Source: Burkholderiaceae bacterium (GTDB taxonomy: Bacteria > Pseudomonadota > Gammaproteobacteria > Burkholderiales > Burkholderiaceae_C). Taken from it: a stretch of DNA of 64,000 nt. The DNA lies in assembly GCA_017848435.1 (NCBI GenBank), contig JAFEHU010000051.1:1-64000 (forward strand), read 5' to 3'. Positions 37,243 to 46,268 of the stretch are shown here, one piece after another. Made by a program: the position numbers and the translations under genes. The stretch's first letter is position 1, and every line of letters begins with the position of its first letter. The notes beneath the pieces are model-generated. The model was not told where the DNA came from and did no database searches. It saw only the letters and a list, made by a program, of their open reading frames with translations.

Positions 37243-39494
37243 CGGGCACCATCGCAGACGCACTGCATCAACTTCAGCGGCATCGAGGCCTTATCCGCGT
37301 TGGCGAGCCAAGGACAACTGGTGCATCGACGGAGATTGAAGTCGATGTTGCGGTCCAACTGCCGAACAGGTCTCGGCGCAATGGTATCTCTGAGACCGGA
37401 GTGCGCACCGTCGAGACGTGCGTGCTGGTATTCGGTAGTGACTGGCCCCTGTCTGCACCCGAGCCCTTCTTACGTGCGGACTTCCCGCTCAACTTGCCGC
37501 ACATCAACCCCCATCGCCAAGGCGAGTTAGTCTCGCCGTGCCTATTCGAAGGGTCGTTGAACGAGCTGCTGCATCGGTTTGGCCTGGACGCCGTTGTCGA
37601 TCAGTTGATCGACTGGCTGCACAAGGCCGCGGCCGGAACACTCCTGGACCTGGAGCAGGGGTGGGAACCAACGCGCCGAGACAGCTGTCCTTCGACCGTT
37701 GTATTCAGTGCCGAGAAGGTCGCGGCCGCCGCTCCCGCTGACGGCACGATTCTGGTGGTTCCCGCAGGCTACGTGACGATCGATGGCGGTCTGTACGCCA
37801 TCATCAACGCCGAACTGACCGCACAAGTCGATCCTGTGTTTTATCAGGATGTTCACAACGACAAGCTGGGCAAATGGGGGAACGGCCATGCCGCGGCCTT
37901 CATCGCGCGCGCTCCGATGACCGACGGCCTCCCGCATGTGATCGGACGCTATCAACCAGAGACAGTTGTCGATCTCGCGACGCTGCTCGATCGAGCAGCG
38001 GAGCTTGGTATTGATCGCGACGCTTTGGCCCAGGAAGTGGACGGTTATTTCGGACGCTCAATCCTGGATATGCGACAGGACTCGCATGGCTGGGTGCATG
38101 GTTTGTACGCGATTGTGATTCTGGCTGTGCAAAGGCCAGCGTCGCTTGTGGGCTCGCCAGGGAGGAGTGTCGAGGTATTGCCCTATGTGGTGCGCTATGA
38201 ACTCAACGCTCAATCGCTCCTGGAGCGTAACGCCACGGTTCACCCGGCCTTTCACGCGCATGCGTTGTCTCCTGAACTGCTGGCAAGGACGTCCGGCATT
38301 CCATACGCAGCCACATCACAGCCGCTGGTCGTGCTCGGCTGCGGAAGCGTGGGATCGAAAGTCGCGATGCAACTGGGGCGAGCGGGCTTTGGTTCGATGA
38401 CTTTCGTCGACAACGAACCCATGTCGCCTCACAACGCCGCGCGGCATGCACTCATTGAGCGGGCATCAGTTCTGGTTCCGCCTCGGAAGTCGGCGCTGAT
38501 GAAGACAGCCTTTGAATCGCTGTCGCATCTTCAATCGCGAGCGTTCGACACCGACGCAGTGACTCTTTTGGTCGATCCGGAACAGTTTGCGGCAACCGTT
38601 CCGCAGGATGCGGCCCTCATCGTGGATGCGACGGCGTCACTTCAGGTGCTGGCTGCAGAAACACAATCGGCAGCGTTGGATCAATCCCCAGCCCGATTGG
38701 CACGGATCGCGATGTATGGTCAGGGGCGCTGTGTGGCGGTATTGCTCGAAGGAGCTGGCCGTGCCGGCCGAGTTGACGACCTCACGGCGTTCTTGTTCGA
38801 GTGCTGCCGGTTTGCACCGGAACTGCGTGCGTCGATTGCCGGCGAGACGTCTGAGCCGACTCGGATTTTCGTGGGTGACAACTGTCGTTCGCTGACGATG
38901 CCTATGTCTGACGCCGTTGTTTCGCGGTCGACGTCACTGGCCGGCCTGCAACTGGAACGATGGCTCGTTGATGGGCTTCCGAAGGAAGCGACGCTTTGCG
39001 CCGGAATCTCAGATGCCGAAGGCCTTGGAATGGCATGGACCCGCGCCAGCCTTGGCCCGACCACTGCGCTTGAAGTCGCAGACGATGGTGGCTGGAACAT
39101 TCGGGTCCTGTCCCCAGTTGCGCAAGCAATCCATGCTGATGCGCTGCGCTGGGGTGCTCTGGAAACAGGCGGCGCCTTGATCGGCCGCATCTCGTTTGAA
39201 AATCGAACCATCACCATTGCAGGCCTTGTTGAGGCACCGCCTGACAGTGTTCGAGAGGCCGCCCGCTTCGTCCTCGGAACCAACGGGCTTGTTCAAAATT
39301 TGCGCGCCGCAAACGCGGCCTCTTTGGGGTATCTCGCCTTTATAGGAACGTGGCACAGCCACCCGAAAGGCGGCGCACATTCGGGTATCGACCGAAATAC
39401 ATTGCGCGGCATCGCCGAGGATGCTGGCGGCCTTCCGGCCGTGTCGTTGGTATGGACTCCGACAGGACTCACGTGTGCGGTGGATCGCTGGTAG
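37239..39494 (+). CDS. Single-chain E2-E1-JAB ubiquitin-like conjugation and deconjugation enzyme
   Basis: 751 residues with three parts. (1) Prokaryotic E2 fold, about 1-145: catalytic Cys101 in LVSPCLFEGSLNELL, with HINPHRQGE before it. (2) ThiF/E1 adenylation domain, about 360-610: ATP-loop LVVLGCGSVGSKVAMQLGRA (Gly-rich motif 367-372), acidic end FVDNE, candidate transfer cysteine Cys549 in VGDNCRSLTMPMSD. (3) JAB/JAMM isopeptidase, about 635-745: Glu642 (LETGGALIG), His706 and His708, Ser715 and Asp718 (GTWHSHPKGGAHSGID). A 200-residue region of unknown fold (150-350) joins E2 to E1. No ubiquitin-like protein is encoded beside it. Confidence 0.88.
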   Translation: MTGTIADALHQLQRHRGLIRVGEPRTTGASTEIEVDVAVQLPNRSRRNGISETGVRTVETCVLVFGSDWPLSAPEPFLRADFPLNLPHINPHRQGELVSPCLFEGSLNELLHRFGLDAVVDQLIDWLHKAAAGTLLDLEQGWEPTRRDSCPSTVVFSAEKVAAAAPADGTILVVPAGYVTIDGGLYAIINAELTAQVDPVFYQDVHNDKLGKWGNGHAAAFIARAPMTDGLPHVIGRYQPETVVDLATLLDRAAELGIDRDALAQEVDGYFGRSILDMRQDSHGWVHGLYAIVILAVQRPASLVGSPGRSVEVLPYVVRYELNAQSLLERNATVHPAFHAHALSPELLARTSGIPYAATSQPLVVLGCGSVGSKVAMQLGRAGFGSMTFVDNEPMSPHNAARHALIERASVLVPPRKSALMKTAFESLSHLQSRAFDTDAVTLLVDPEQFAATVPQDAALIVDATASLQVLAAETQSAALDQSPARLARIAMYGQGRCVAVLLEGAGRAGRVDDLTAFLFECCRFAPELRASIAGETSEPTRIFVGDNCRSLTMPMSDAVVSRSTSLAGLQLERWLVDGLPKEATLCAGISDAEGLGMAWTRASLGPTTALEVADDGGWNIRVLSPVAQAIHADALRWGALETGGALIGRISFENRTITIAGLVEAPPDSVREAARFVLGTNGLVQNLRAANAASLGYLAFIGTWHSHPKGGAHSGIDRNTLRGIAEDAGGLPAVSLVWTPTGLTCAVDRW

Positions 39495-39539
39495 GTGCAA
39501 AGCCACCGGCACTTTGTTGGCATAAAACAAGAGGGATGT

Positions 39540-40610
39540 ATGGCTGACTACTTCGAGATCGACTTTCTTGGCGTCGAAACAGCGAAAAGCGGGGACGCGA
39601 TCACGCTGCGCTACTCGGTGAATGGCACCGAGGGCGTGCACGTTGTTGACGGTGGGTATCTGGATACGGGTGATCAGATAGTCGAGCATCTGAAGACGTA
39701 CTATGGAACAACAGTCATCGACCATGTGATCCTCACGCACCCAGATCGCGATCACGCCAACGGACTACGAAAAGTCCTGGAGCAATGCACGGTCAGGAAT
39801 CTTTGGATCAACCGGCCGTGGATATACGCGGACCAGTTGATCGATCGCTTTGAGACCTATGAATCGGTTGAAGCCCTGCGACGGAAGTTGCGCTCAATCT
39901 ACGATGCCACGGCAATTCTTGAGGATATTGCGGTGGAGAAGGGAATTCCAATCCATGCCCCCCTTCAGGGGCAGAGCATCGGTCCGTTCGCGGTCATGGC
40001 ACCTACCCTGGGGCGCTACTTGGACCTGATCGTGGACTCCGCGAAGACACCGGAAGCTGTCGAAGAAAGTGCTTTTGATAGCGCGCTGAGCAGCATATTC
40101 CGGGCAGTGAAGGCCGCGACCGCCTACATCAAGTCCCTGTGGGGCGAGGAATATTTCCCGCCTGAGCCGACCAGTCGTGAGAATGAAATGAGTGTGGTGC
40201 AGTCGGCTGTCTTGAACGGTCATCGCGTCATGCTTACTGGCGATGCCGGGCGTGAAGCACTGCAGGAGGTGATCGACTACGCACCTTTCGTGGGACTCGC
40301 GCTGCCAGGTATTCGGTATTTCCAAGTGCCCCATCACGGCGGGCGACACAACGTTTCGACCGAAGTCTTGGATCAACTGCTCGGCCCACGGTTGAACAGT
40401 ATGCCGGACAAGCACCATTGGAATGCCATATGCAGTTCTGCCAAGGCGGATGAGGATCATCCGCGGAAGTCGGTGATTCGCGCCGTATTGCACCGGGGTG
40501 GGCACTGGGCGGCAACTGAAAGCCAGAACATACGCATCGGGGCAGGCATCACCCGCGATGGCTGGGTGCCGATTCCCCAGGCGGCGTATCCGGAAGATCA
40601 AGAAAATTGA
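39540..40610 (+). CDS. Second metallo-beta-lactamase-fold hydrolase of the ubiquitin-like operon (MBL2)
   Basis: 356 residues starting MADYFEIDFLGVETAKSGDA, with AGAGGG upstream. Metal ligands: ILTHPDRDHANGL (His67, Asp69, Asp71, His72), LTGDAG (Asp235) and VPHHGG (His265/266). The core resembles MBL1 and ComEC-type MBL domains, but the sequence outside the motifs differs, so it is a distant paralogue rather than a recent duplicate. It follows the E2-E1-JAB gene by 45 bases. Candidate activities are hydrolysis of a nucleotide, phosphodiester or thioester; not decidable here. Confidence 0.8.
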   Translation: MADYFEIDFLGVETAKSGDAITLRYSVNGTEGVHVVDGGYLDTGDQIVEHLKTYYGTTVIDHVILTHPDRDHANGLRKVLEQCTVRNLWINRPWIYADQLIDRFETYESVEALRRKLRSIYDATAILEDIAVEKGIPIHAPLQGQSIGPFAVMAPTLGRYLDLIVDSAKTPEAVEESAFDSALSSIFRAVKAATAYIKSLWGEEYFPPEPTSRENEMSVVQSAVLNGHRVMLTGDAGREALQEVIDYAPFVGLALPGIRYFQVPHHGGRHNVSTEVLDQLLGPRLNSMPDKHHWNAICSSAKADEDHPRKSVIRAVLHRGGHWAATESQNIRIGAGITRDGWVPIPQAAYPEDQEN

Positions 40611-40986
40611 CAGCGCCTGAAGGCCAGCACCACTTTTCAACTGCCTGCTGGCAACTTGGCCTGCATCCCGACGTTCCTTCGTCGGGCTCATGGGCTGCGC
40701 CCCGAGCTTCGTGCCGAATCGCAGTCATCCGGCTTCAAGCCCGGACGCTCTGATCTGGACTGACGCTTCGGACCTGCGCGCTACGCTTGTCAATACCGGG
40801 GTGGCTGCGTGGTGAGGTGTGGCGGCTTGCTGTTCCCTTCATCGTGCCACGGCGTGCTCGCCGTCAATGACTGCGCACCTTCGGCGCTTGCGGCCTGGCG
40901 GCCGTCTTCGATCTTTGACTGCTTGCGCTGCGCCGTGCCCTGCAAGGGCTGGGCAATTCCGCCCGGTAACCTTACAGGAGTTCACC
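40611..40986. other. Intergenic region with a degenerate copy of the ICE intergenic repeat
   Basis: No gene. About 40683-40795 shares blocks such as GGGCTGCGCCCCG and CATCCGGCTTCAA with the repeats at 46974 and 48198. The stretch marks the border between defence-type cargo and ICE backbone. ACAGGAG just before 40987 is the ribosome site of the DUF2958 gene. Confidence 0.5.
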
Positions 40987-41337
40987 ATGAACCACGCATT
41001 CATCACGGACGAGCAGCGCATCGTGCTGCTGGCCAACGGCCGCGAATCCTTGGAGAACCCGGACTTCGATCCGGCCCCAGTGGTCAAGCTGTTCACGCCG
41101 GATGCCGGCGCGACCTGGCTGCTGACCGAGATTGATCCCGATGACCACGATCACGCCTTCGGTCTTTGCGACCTGGGCCTAGGGATGCCGGAAATCGGCT
41201 GGGTCAGTCTTTCCGAACTGGCGACCGTGCGCGGGCGGCTGGGCTTGCCGGTAGAGCGGGATCTGCACTTTCGTGCCGAGAAGCGGCTGAGCGCCTATGC
41301 GCGCGATGCGCGGCTGGCGGGGCGTGTCGTTGTCTGA
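40987..41337 (+). CDS. DUF2958 domain-containing protein, copy 1
   Basis: 116 residues from MNHAFITDEQRIVLLANGRE, ACAGGAG upstream. The core DPAPVVKLFTPDAGATWLLT, then GLCDLGLGMPEIGWVSLSEL and LPVERDLHFRAEKRLSAYA, is the DUF2958 pattern. These small proteins are characteristic of ICEs and large plasmids; function unknown. A paralogue is at 48921-49268. Confidence 0.85.
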   Translation: MNHAFITDEQRIVLLANGRESLENPDFDPAPVVKLFTPDAGATWLLTEIDPDDHDHAFGLCDLGLGMPEIGWVSLSELATVRGRLGLPVERDLHFRAEKRLSAYARDARLAGRVVV

Positions 41338-41400
41338 CCTGGTTCTGGGGCGCCGCAAGGCGCTCCTGAGCGTTCTCAATCATTTCAGGAGGTCAAGGCC

Positions 41401-41679
41401 ATGAGCAGCCACCACGACTACATCCTCGAAATCACGGCAGAGCATGATGCGTTCAAGCCGTTCCCACCGGAGAACGGCCAGCCCTTGCGCTTTGCGCTCG
41501 GCGACGCGGTGATCTATACCAACGAGTTTGGCGCACAGTTCCGGTGCCGCGTCACCGGGTTTTATCGTCCCAGCGGACTTTCGGGCCTGTACGCGCGCGG
41601 TGCGCGCTACCTGCTGGACTCGTCATCGCCGTGGATGCCGGTGTCGGAAGCCAGCCTGCGCCCCGACGACCCGGCCTGA
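41401..41679 (+). CDS. Small ICE-conserved hypothetical protein
   Basis: 92 residues, AGGAGG seven bases before ATG. The sequence contains LRFALGDAVIYTNEFGAQFR, CRVTGFYRPSGLSGLYARGA and a C-terminal YLLDSSSPWMPVSEASL. A small beta-rich fold is likely. It follows DUF2958 as in related elements; no function is known. Confidence 0.7.
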   Translation: MSSHHDYILEITAEHDAFKPFPPENGQPLRFALGDAVIYTNEFGAQFRCRVTGFYRPSGLSGLYARGARYLLDSSSPWMPVSEASLRPDDPA

Positions 41680-41680
41680 T

Positions 41681-41807
41681 GCCTTCGCGCCCCTGGCGGG
41701 GCGCTGCGCGCTGCGCTTGCCTCCAGGGGAAAGCCCTGCGGGCTATCCCCGCCGCGCAGGCTTGGCGCCCCTCTCGCGCAGCGAACCGGCTGGTGCCGGA
41801 TCGCTCC
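41681..41807. repeat. Long intergenic repeat of the ICE, copy A
   Basis: About 125 bases that share GGCGCTGCGCGCTGCGCTTG, CCTCCAGGGG, CTATCCCCGCCGCGCAGG and CTTGGCGCCCCT plus GAACCGGCTG/GCCGGATCG with copies at 46974-47163 and 48198-48384. GC-rich with several inverted stretches. Confidence 0.75.
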
Positions 41808-41821
41808 CTTCATGCCGGACA

Positions 41822-42121
41822 TTACGATGGCACTTCGGGCGTGGGTGTGTCGGGTTCGTAGTCGCCCAGCCACTCGAAGAGACGTTCGATATCGCAGTCC
41901 AGCTGGTTCAGCGTGGCCTGGGCCATTGCGTACCAGGTGGTGCCGTCGTCCGTTTCTTCGGAGGCGGACAGCAGGACGTTGAGCTGTGCGCGCCGTCCCA
42001 GCAGGCGCTGCATCTCGTTGCCTACCGTCTTGCGGTCGGTGGTCCAGATGAGGGTCGGCAGAAAGATGCCAGGCCCTTCTGCTCCAGGCGCAGGCGTTCC
42101 GGGTTGCATGGGATCGCTCAT
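41822..42121 (-). CDS. ICE-conserved hypothetical protein
   Basis: 99 residues from MSDPMQPGTPAPGAEGPGIF, with GGAG upstream. The Pro-rich start is followed by a helical body (NEMQRLLGRRAQLNVLLSAS, then ATLNQLDCDIERLFEWLGDY) and an acidic/Pro tail. No domain is recognised. Opposite orientation to its neighbours. Confidence 0.65.
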   Translation of the reverse strand: MSDPMQPGTPAPGAEGPGIFLPTLIWTTDRKTVGNEMQRLLGRRAQLNVLLSASEETDDGTTWYAMAQATLNQLDCDIERLFEWLGDYEPDTPTPEVPS

Positions 42122-42268
42122 GGTGGTTCTCCAGAAGGTGGAGATTCCACGGTAGGCATTGGCCCGTGACCGGGCCACTCGAAATTCGCGCTATTTCGGG
42201 GGGATTTCGGGATCAGCGCCGATCGGCCGTGGCGCAGTCATGCGGGCGGGCTGCCTTTGAGCCGGTGC

Positions 42269-42490
42269 TTACCAGGGCTTCCAGCGCCGCTGGGGTGTTT
42301 GCGGCACGGCGCCGAGCAATTGGATCGGCGGCAGTGCATGGGGCGCATTGTTCCTGGGGAAGCGCCGGCGCACTTCGCATTCCAGTTCGTGCGCGAGGCC
42401 GCGTGCGTCCTTCTCGCCGCGCAGTGCCCGTTGCCGCCAGTCTCGGGCCTGGGCCATCAGTTCATCGTCTTGTAGGGCTCGTATGTCCAT
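42269..42490 (-). CDS. Small ICE hypothetical protein
   Basis: 73 residues from MDIRALQDDELMAQARDWRQ; ELECEVRRRFPRNN and a basic Trp-ending tail follow. Helical and charged, no family recognised. The start is uncertain: an in-frame GTG at 42532 adds 14 residues. No strong ribosome site is seen for either. Confidence 0.45.
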   Translation of the reverse strand: MDIRALQDDELMAQARDWRQRALRGEKDARGLAHELECEVRRRFPRNNAPHALPPIQLLGAVPQTPQRRWKPW

Positions 42491-42532
42491 GCCATTGCCA
42501 TTTTGCCGATGGCTGGGTGGGTAGCTGTCCAC

Positions 42533-43056
42533 GGGGATTTCATTGAAGTCATGTGGGCGTCCCCGGCCACCTGGGAGATGGCCGGTCGCGCTCTCGTGCT
42601 AGCGCATCGAGCCGCCTGCGGCGTCTCGCCCCCTTCGGGCTTCGATCGTTCCCTCACTCCGTTCGGCTGACGCCTCCGGCCCGGCTTCCAGCTTCGAGCC
42701 TGCGCGCTTCGCTTGCCGTGCGGTCGGCTTGTGGGATGGCCGTTGCCATGTCCAGTCCTCTTCCCTGACTTCATCACCTTGTCCGCGACTGTAGCCCGCG
42801 GCCGTGTGCCGTCAAGGCGCGCAGGGCCGTGTCCTCGGCTGCGCCTGCGGGCCGCCCCCACCCTGCGCTTGTTTCCTTGACGGCCCCCGTCCGCGCGCTC
42901 CCTTTCGTCGCGGGCGATGAACTCAGGAAAGACGGTGGCAACAGGGCCAACCGGGTTCCTCGCGCCGACCGCACCGAACAGCCGAAAGGCTGGGCTCCGA
43001 ATCTTGGAATCCGGTGTGCGGTTTTCTTCAACAGCCTTTTTGTTCAGGAGAACGAC
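42533..43056. other. 524-base intergenic region upstream of DUF932
   Basis: No gene. It holds a weak relative of the GC-rich intergenic repeat (about 42601-42720), a ten-base inverted repeat GCCGTCAAGG (42808-42817) and CCTTGACGGC (42875-42884) with a 57-base structured spacer, and an AGCC-GAAA-GGCT hairpin (about 42971). CAGGAG before 43057 is the ribosome site. The long leader may be transcribed and structured. Confidence 0.5.
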
Positions 43057-43881
43057 ATGCTTGCAACCCGTTTCGCCTCCCACTCCCCGACGCTGCGCAG
43101 CGACTACCCGCTGTCGGATGACCAGATTCGCAGGGTGGCCCCGTCCATCTTCGCGGATGCCCCGCATGAGAGCCGTTCCGAGCGGTACGCCTACATCCCC
43201 ACGGCTGCGGTTCTGACCGAACTGCGCAAGGAGGGGTTTCAGCCCTTCATGGTGACGCAGACCCGCGTGCGCGATGAAGGCAAGCGCGAGCACACCAAAC
43301 ACATGCTGCGTCTGCGCCACGCCAGCCAGATCAACGGCGCGGAAGCTAACGAGATTGTGCTGCTGAACTCGCACGATGGCACGAGCAGCTATCAGATGCT
43401 GGCGGGCCAGTTCAGGTTCGTTTGCAGCAATGGCCTTGTTTGTGGTGACACGGTGGCCGATGTGCGCGTGCCCCACAAAGGCGACGTGGCCGGACTGGTG
43501 ATCGAAGGCGCGTATCAGGTACTGAGCGGCTTTGACCGCGTGCGCGATTCCCGCGATGCCATGCGCGCAATCACCTTGGACGATGGTGAATCCGAAGTGT
43601 TCGCCCGCGCCGCGCTGGCACTCAAGTACGACGACCCGAACAAGCCCGCGCCCGTCACGGAATCGCAAATCCTGATGCCGCGCCGGTTTGAAGACCGCCG
43701 CCCCGACCTGTGGAGTGTGTTCAACCGCACGCAGGAGAACTTGACCAAGGGCGGATTGCATGGCCGCAGCAGCAATGGACGCCGCCAGAGCACCCGGCCC
43801 GTGCAGGGCATTGATTCCGACATTCGACTGAACCGCGCCCTGTGGCTGCTGGCCGATGGCATGCGCGCCCTCAAAGCTTAG
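43057..43881 (+). CDS. DUF932 domain-containing protein
   Basis: 274 residues beginning MLATRFASHSPTLRSDYPLS, CAGGAG upstream. DUF932 core: RYAYIPTAAVLTELRKEGFQ, EIVLLNSHDGTSSYQMLAGQ, FRFVCSNGLVCGDTVADVRV. Plasmid and ICE proteins of this family are often beside ParB-like genes, as here (65 bases). Function unknown; similarity to phage/plasmid LGT_TIGR03299-type proteins is only family-level knowledge. Confidence 0.85.
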   Translation: MLATRFASHSPTLRSDYPLSDDQIRRVAPSIFADAPHESRSERYAYIPTAAVLTELRKEGFQPFMVTQTRVRDEGKREHTKHMLRLRHASQINGAEANEIVLLNSHDGTSSYQMLAGQFRFVCSNGLVCGDTVADVRVPHKGDVAGLVIEGAYQVLSGFDRVRDSRDAMRAITLDDGESEVFARAALALKYDDPNKPAPVTESQILMPRRFEDRRPDLWSVFNRTQENLTKGGLHGRSSNGRRQSTRPVQGIDSDIRLNRALWLLADGMRALKA

Positions 43882-43946
43882 CCGTTCCCCCGCCGGAGGG
43901 GCGGTTTCCCCTCCATTCCCTTGCTTCACTCGATTGGAGATTCACC

Positions 43947-45986
43947 ATGAACGCCGTTACCTACATCGAAACCCAAGCCCTCGACACCCGCGCCAATGTG
44001 CTGCAAGCCGCCGACCCGAGCAAGCACATGATTCTGGTTCCGCTCTCGCGGTTGGTGCTGCGTCCCACGGGCCGCAACGTGCGCAAGGCTGTCCCGCGCA
44101 TGTCCATCCCTGAACTGGCCGCGTCCATTCAGCGCGTGGGCCTGCTGCAAAACCTGATCGTGATTCCCGCCGCCGATGGCCTGCATTACGAGGTGGTGGC
44201 CGGTGGGCGCAGGCTGGCCGCATTGAAGTTGCTGGCGAAAAAGCACCGCATCGCCAAGGATTGGGACGTGCCTTGCCTGCAGGTGGCCGATGGCACCGCA
44301 CGCACGGCGAGCCTCACCGAGAACGTGCAGCGCGAAGCCATGCACCCGGCCGACCAGTTTGAAGCCTTCGCGGCGCTGGTGGCCGAAGGCCGACCGATTG
44401 AGGACATTGCAGCGGATTTCTCCGTCACGCCGCTGGTGGTGCAGCGCCGTTTGAAGCTGGCGAACGTCTCGCCGCGCCTGATGGCGGACTACCGGGCCGA
44501 CGCCGTGAGCCTTGACCAACTGATGGCCCTTTCCATCACCGACGACCACGCCGCGCAGGAAAGCGCGTTTTACGATGCGCCGCAATGGCAACGTCAGCCG
44601 TCCGCGCTGCGCGAACGCCTCACCGAGCGCGAGATTGACGCTTACCACCATCCTCTGGTGCGCTTCGTCGGACTGGACAGCTACGAAGCCGCAGGCGGCG
44701 GCATCCGCCGCGACCTGTTCGCGGAAGGTGATACGGGCGTGTACCTGACCGACGCCGCGCTGCTGGAACGGCTGGCACAAGACAAGCTGGCGGGCATCGC
44801 CGCCGAAGTGAAGGCCGAGGGCTGGGCTTGGGCCGATGCCACGCCGGGCGTGACCCACGCTGACCTGCACGCCTTCCAGCGTGCTCCGAGAGAGCGGCGC
44901 GAACCCAACAAGCGCGAAGCGCAGCGCATCGAGAAGCTGCAAGCCAAGATGCAGGAGGTCGCCGAAGCGGTGGATGCCGCGGTGGACGCCGAGGACGAGG
45001 ACAAGGCCGACGCGCTGCAAGAGGAAGGCGAGCGGCTGGGCGAGCAGTTGCAGGCGCTGGAGGATGGCTTGCAGGGATATGCCGCGAACGTGAAGGCCGC
45101 AGCCGGGGCCATCGTCACCATTGACCGCAACGGCGAGGCCGTGATTCATCGCGGGCTGCTGCGCGAGGCCGAGGCCAAGGCGCTGCGCACGCTCGAAAAG
45201 CTGCGCCTAGGGTTCAGTGGCGCGGATGCTGCCAGCGATGACGAAGGCGAGGAAGACGAAGCGCCCAAGGCCGCAGCGATTTCCGACCGGCTGGCCCAGC
45301 GCCTGAGCGCCCATCGCACCGCTGCGCTGCAAATCGAAGTGGCCCAGCATCCGCAAGTCGCACTGGCCGCGCTGATGCATGGCATGGTGCAGACCGTCTT
45401 GCGAGGCCGCTACTACGGCCACGATCTACCGCTGGGCGTGCGCCTCACGGTGCAGGACCGGCTGGAAGGCATGGCCCCGGACTGGCCGGAATCGCCTGCC
45501 GCCGTGGCACTGCGCGAATTGCAAGAGGCATGGAGCGGCAAGCTACCCGAGGACAGTGCCGAACTGTTCGCCGCGCTGCTGGCGATGGAGCAAGGCGAGT
45601 TGGTCAAGTTGCTGGCGGTGTGCGTGGCCTCGACGGTTGATGTGGTGACACCGCGCGCCACGGCGCAGCAACCCGGTGCGGAACTGGCGCAGGCCGTGGG
45701 CCTCGATATGGCCGCATGGTGGAAGCCGACCGCCGAAGGGTATTTCAAGCACGTTCCGAAGGTGGTGGTTCTGCAAGCCGTGGGCGAATTTGCGCCCGAG
45801 AGCGTCAATCGGCTGGCGAAGCTCAAGAAGGCCGACATTGCCAGCGAGGCCGAGCGGCTGGTGAACGGCAAGGGTTGGATGCCTGCCATCTTCAAGACGG
45901 AAGACGGGCCCGAGAAAGGCCCGCAGGACGGTGCGGAGGAAGTCGCCACCGAGGCGGATGAACCCACTGAAGTGTTGGCCGCTTGA
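43947..45986 (+). CDS. ParB/RepB/Spo0J family partition-type protein
   Basis: 679 residues. The ParB nuclease-like domain is at about 30-115 (ILVPLSRLVLRPTGRNVRKA, MSIPELAASIQRVGLLQNLI, EVVAGGRRLAALKLL), followed by the helix-turn-helix region at about 125-190 (ASLTENVQREAMHPADQFEA, PLVVQRRLKLANVSPRLM). An acidic coiled-coil stretch (about 345-405) and a long C-terminal domain of unknown fold follow. The usual ICE-type long ParB, larger than chromosomal ParB (about 300). It may bind DNA near the element's origin; no parS was identified. Confidence 0.87.
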   Translation: MNAVTYIETQALDTRANVLQAADPSKHMILVPLSRLVLRPTGRNVRKAVPRMSIPELAASIQRVGLLQNLIVIPAADGLHYEVVAGGRRLAALKLLAKKHRIAKDWDVPCLQVADGTARTASLTENVQREAMHPADQFEAFAALVAEGRPIEDIAADFSVTPLVVQRRLKLANVSPRLMADYRADAVSLDQLMALSITDDHAAQESAFYDAPQWQRQPSALRERLTEREIDAYHHPLVRFVGLDSYEAAGGGIRRDLFAEGDTGVYLTDAALLERLAQDKLAGIAAEVKAEGWAWADATPGVTHADLHAFQRAPRERREPNKREAQRIEKLQAKMQEVAEAVDAAVDAEDEDKADALQEEGERLGEQLQALEDGLQGYAANVKAAAGAIVTIDRNGEAVIHRGLLREAEAKALRTLEKLRLGFSGADAASDDEGEEDEAPKAAAISDRLAQRLSAHRTAALQIEVAQHPQVALAALMHGMVQTVLRGRYYGHDLPLGVRLTVQDRLEGMAPDWPESPAAVALRELQEAWSGKLPEDSAELFAALLAMEQGELVKLLAVCVASTVDVVTPRATAQQPGAELAQAVGLDMAAWWKPTAEGYFKHVPKVVVLQAVGEFAPESVNRLAKLKKADIASEAERLVNGKGWMPAIFKTEDGPEKGPQDGAEEVATEADEPTEVLAA

Positions 45987-46048
45987 CCCGCGCTGAAGGC
46001 GCGCGCCCCGGCCTCGACCGGGGCGCTTCGCTGTCAGGAGCACCCCCC

Positions 46049-46258
46049 ATGACCCGCACCACCACCAGCCGCCCGCGCATGGCGGCGATCTACTCCCCCG
46101 GCACGGTACGCGCTCGCCGCTGGCACGGCGATGGCGACGTGCGCGGCTACCGCCCGCCCTCGGGCTGGACGGCCCGCGCAGACCTCACCGATATTCACCC
46201 CATCACGGGCCGCGCTTTGGTGCGCGCCATGTGGTGGATCATCGAGACGAAGGAATAA
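46049..46258 (+). CDS. Small basic ICE protein
   Basis: 69 residues, TCAGGAG upstream. MTRTTTSRPRMAAIYSPGTV, then RGYRPPSGWTARADLTDIHP and a helical end RALVRAMWWIIETKE. Conserved small ORF of such elements by its position after ParB; no function. Confidence 0.6.
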   Translation: MTRTTTSRPRMAAIYSPGTVRARRWHGDGDVRGYRPPSGWTARADLTDIHPITGRALVRAMWWIIETKE

Positions 46259-46268
46259 CCGTCGTCAA

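Noticed and set aside
34262..40610. Classification as CBASS
   Set aside because: Cap2/Cap3-like domains and a CapW-like regulator are present, but no CD-NTase (GS...DxD) and no cyclic-nucleotide-sensing effector are encoded, so the locus is not CBASS as defined.
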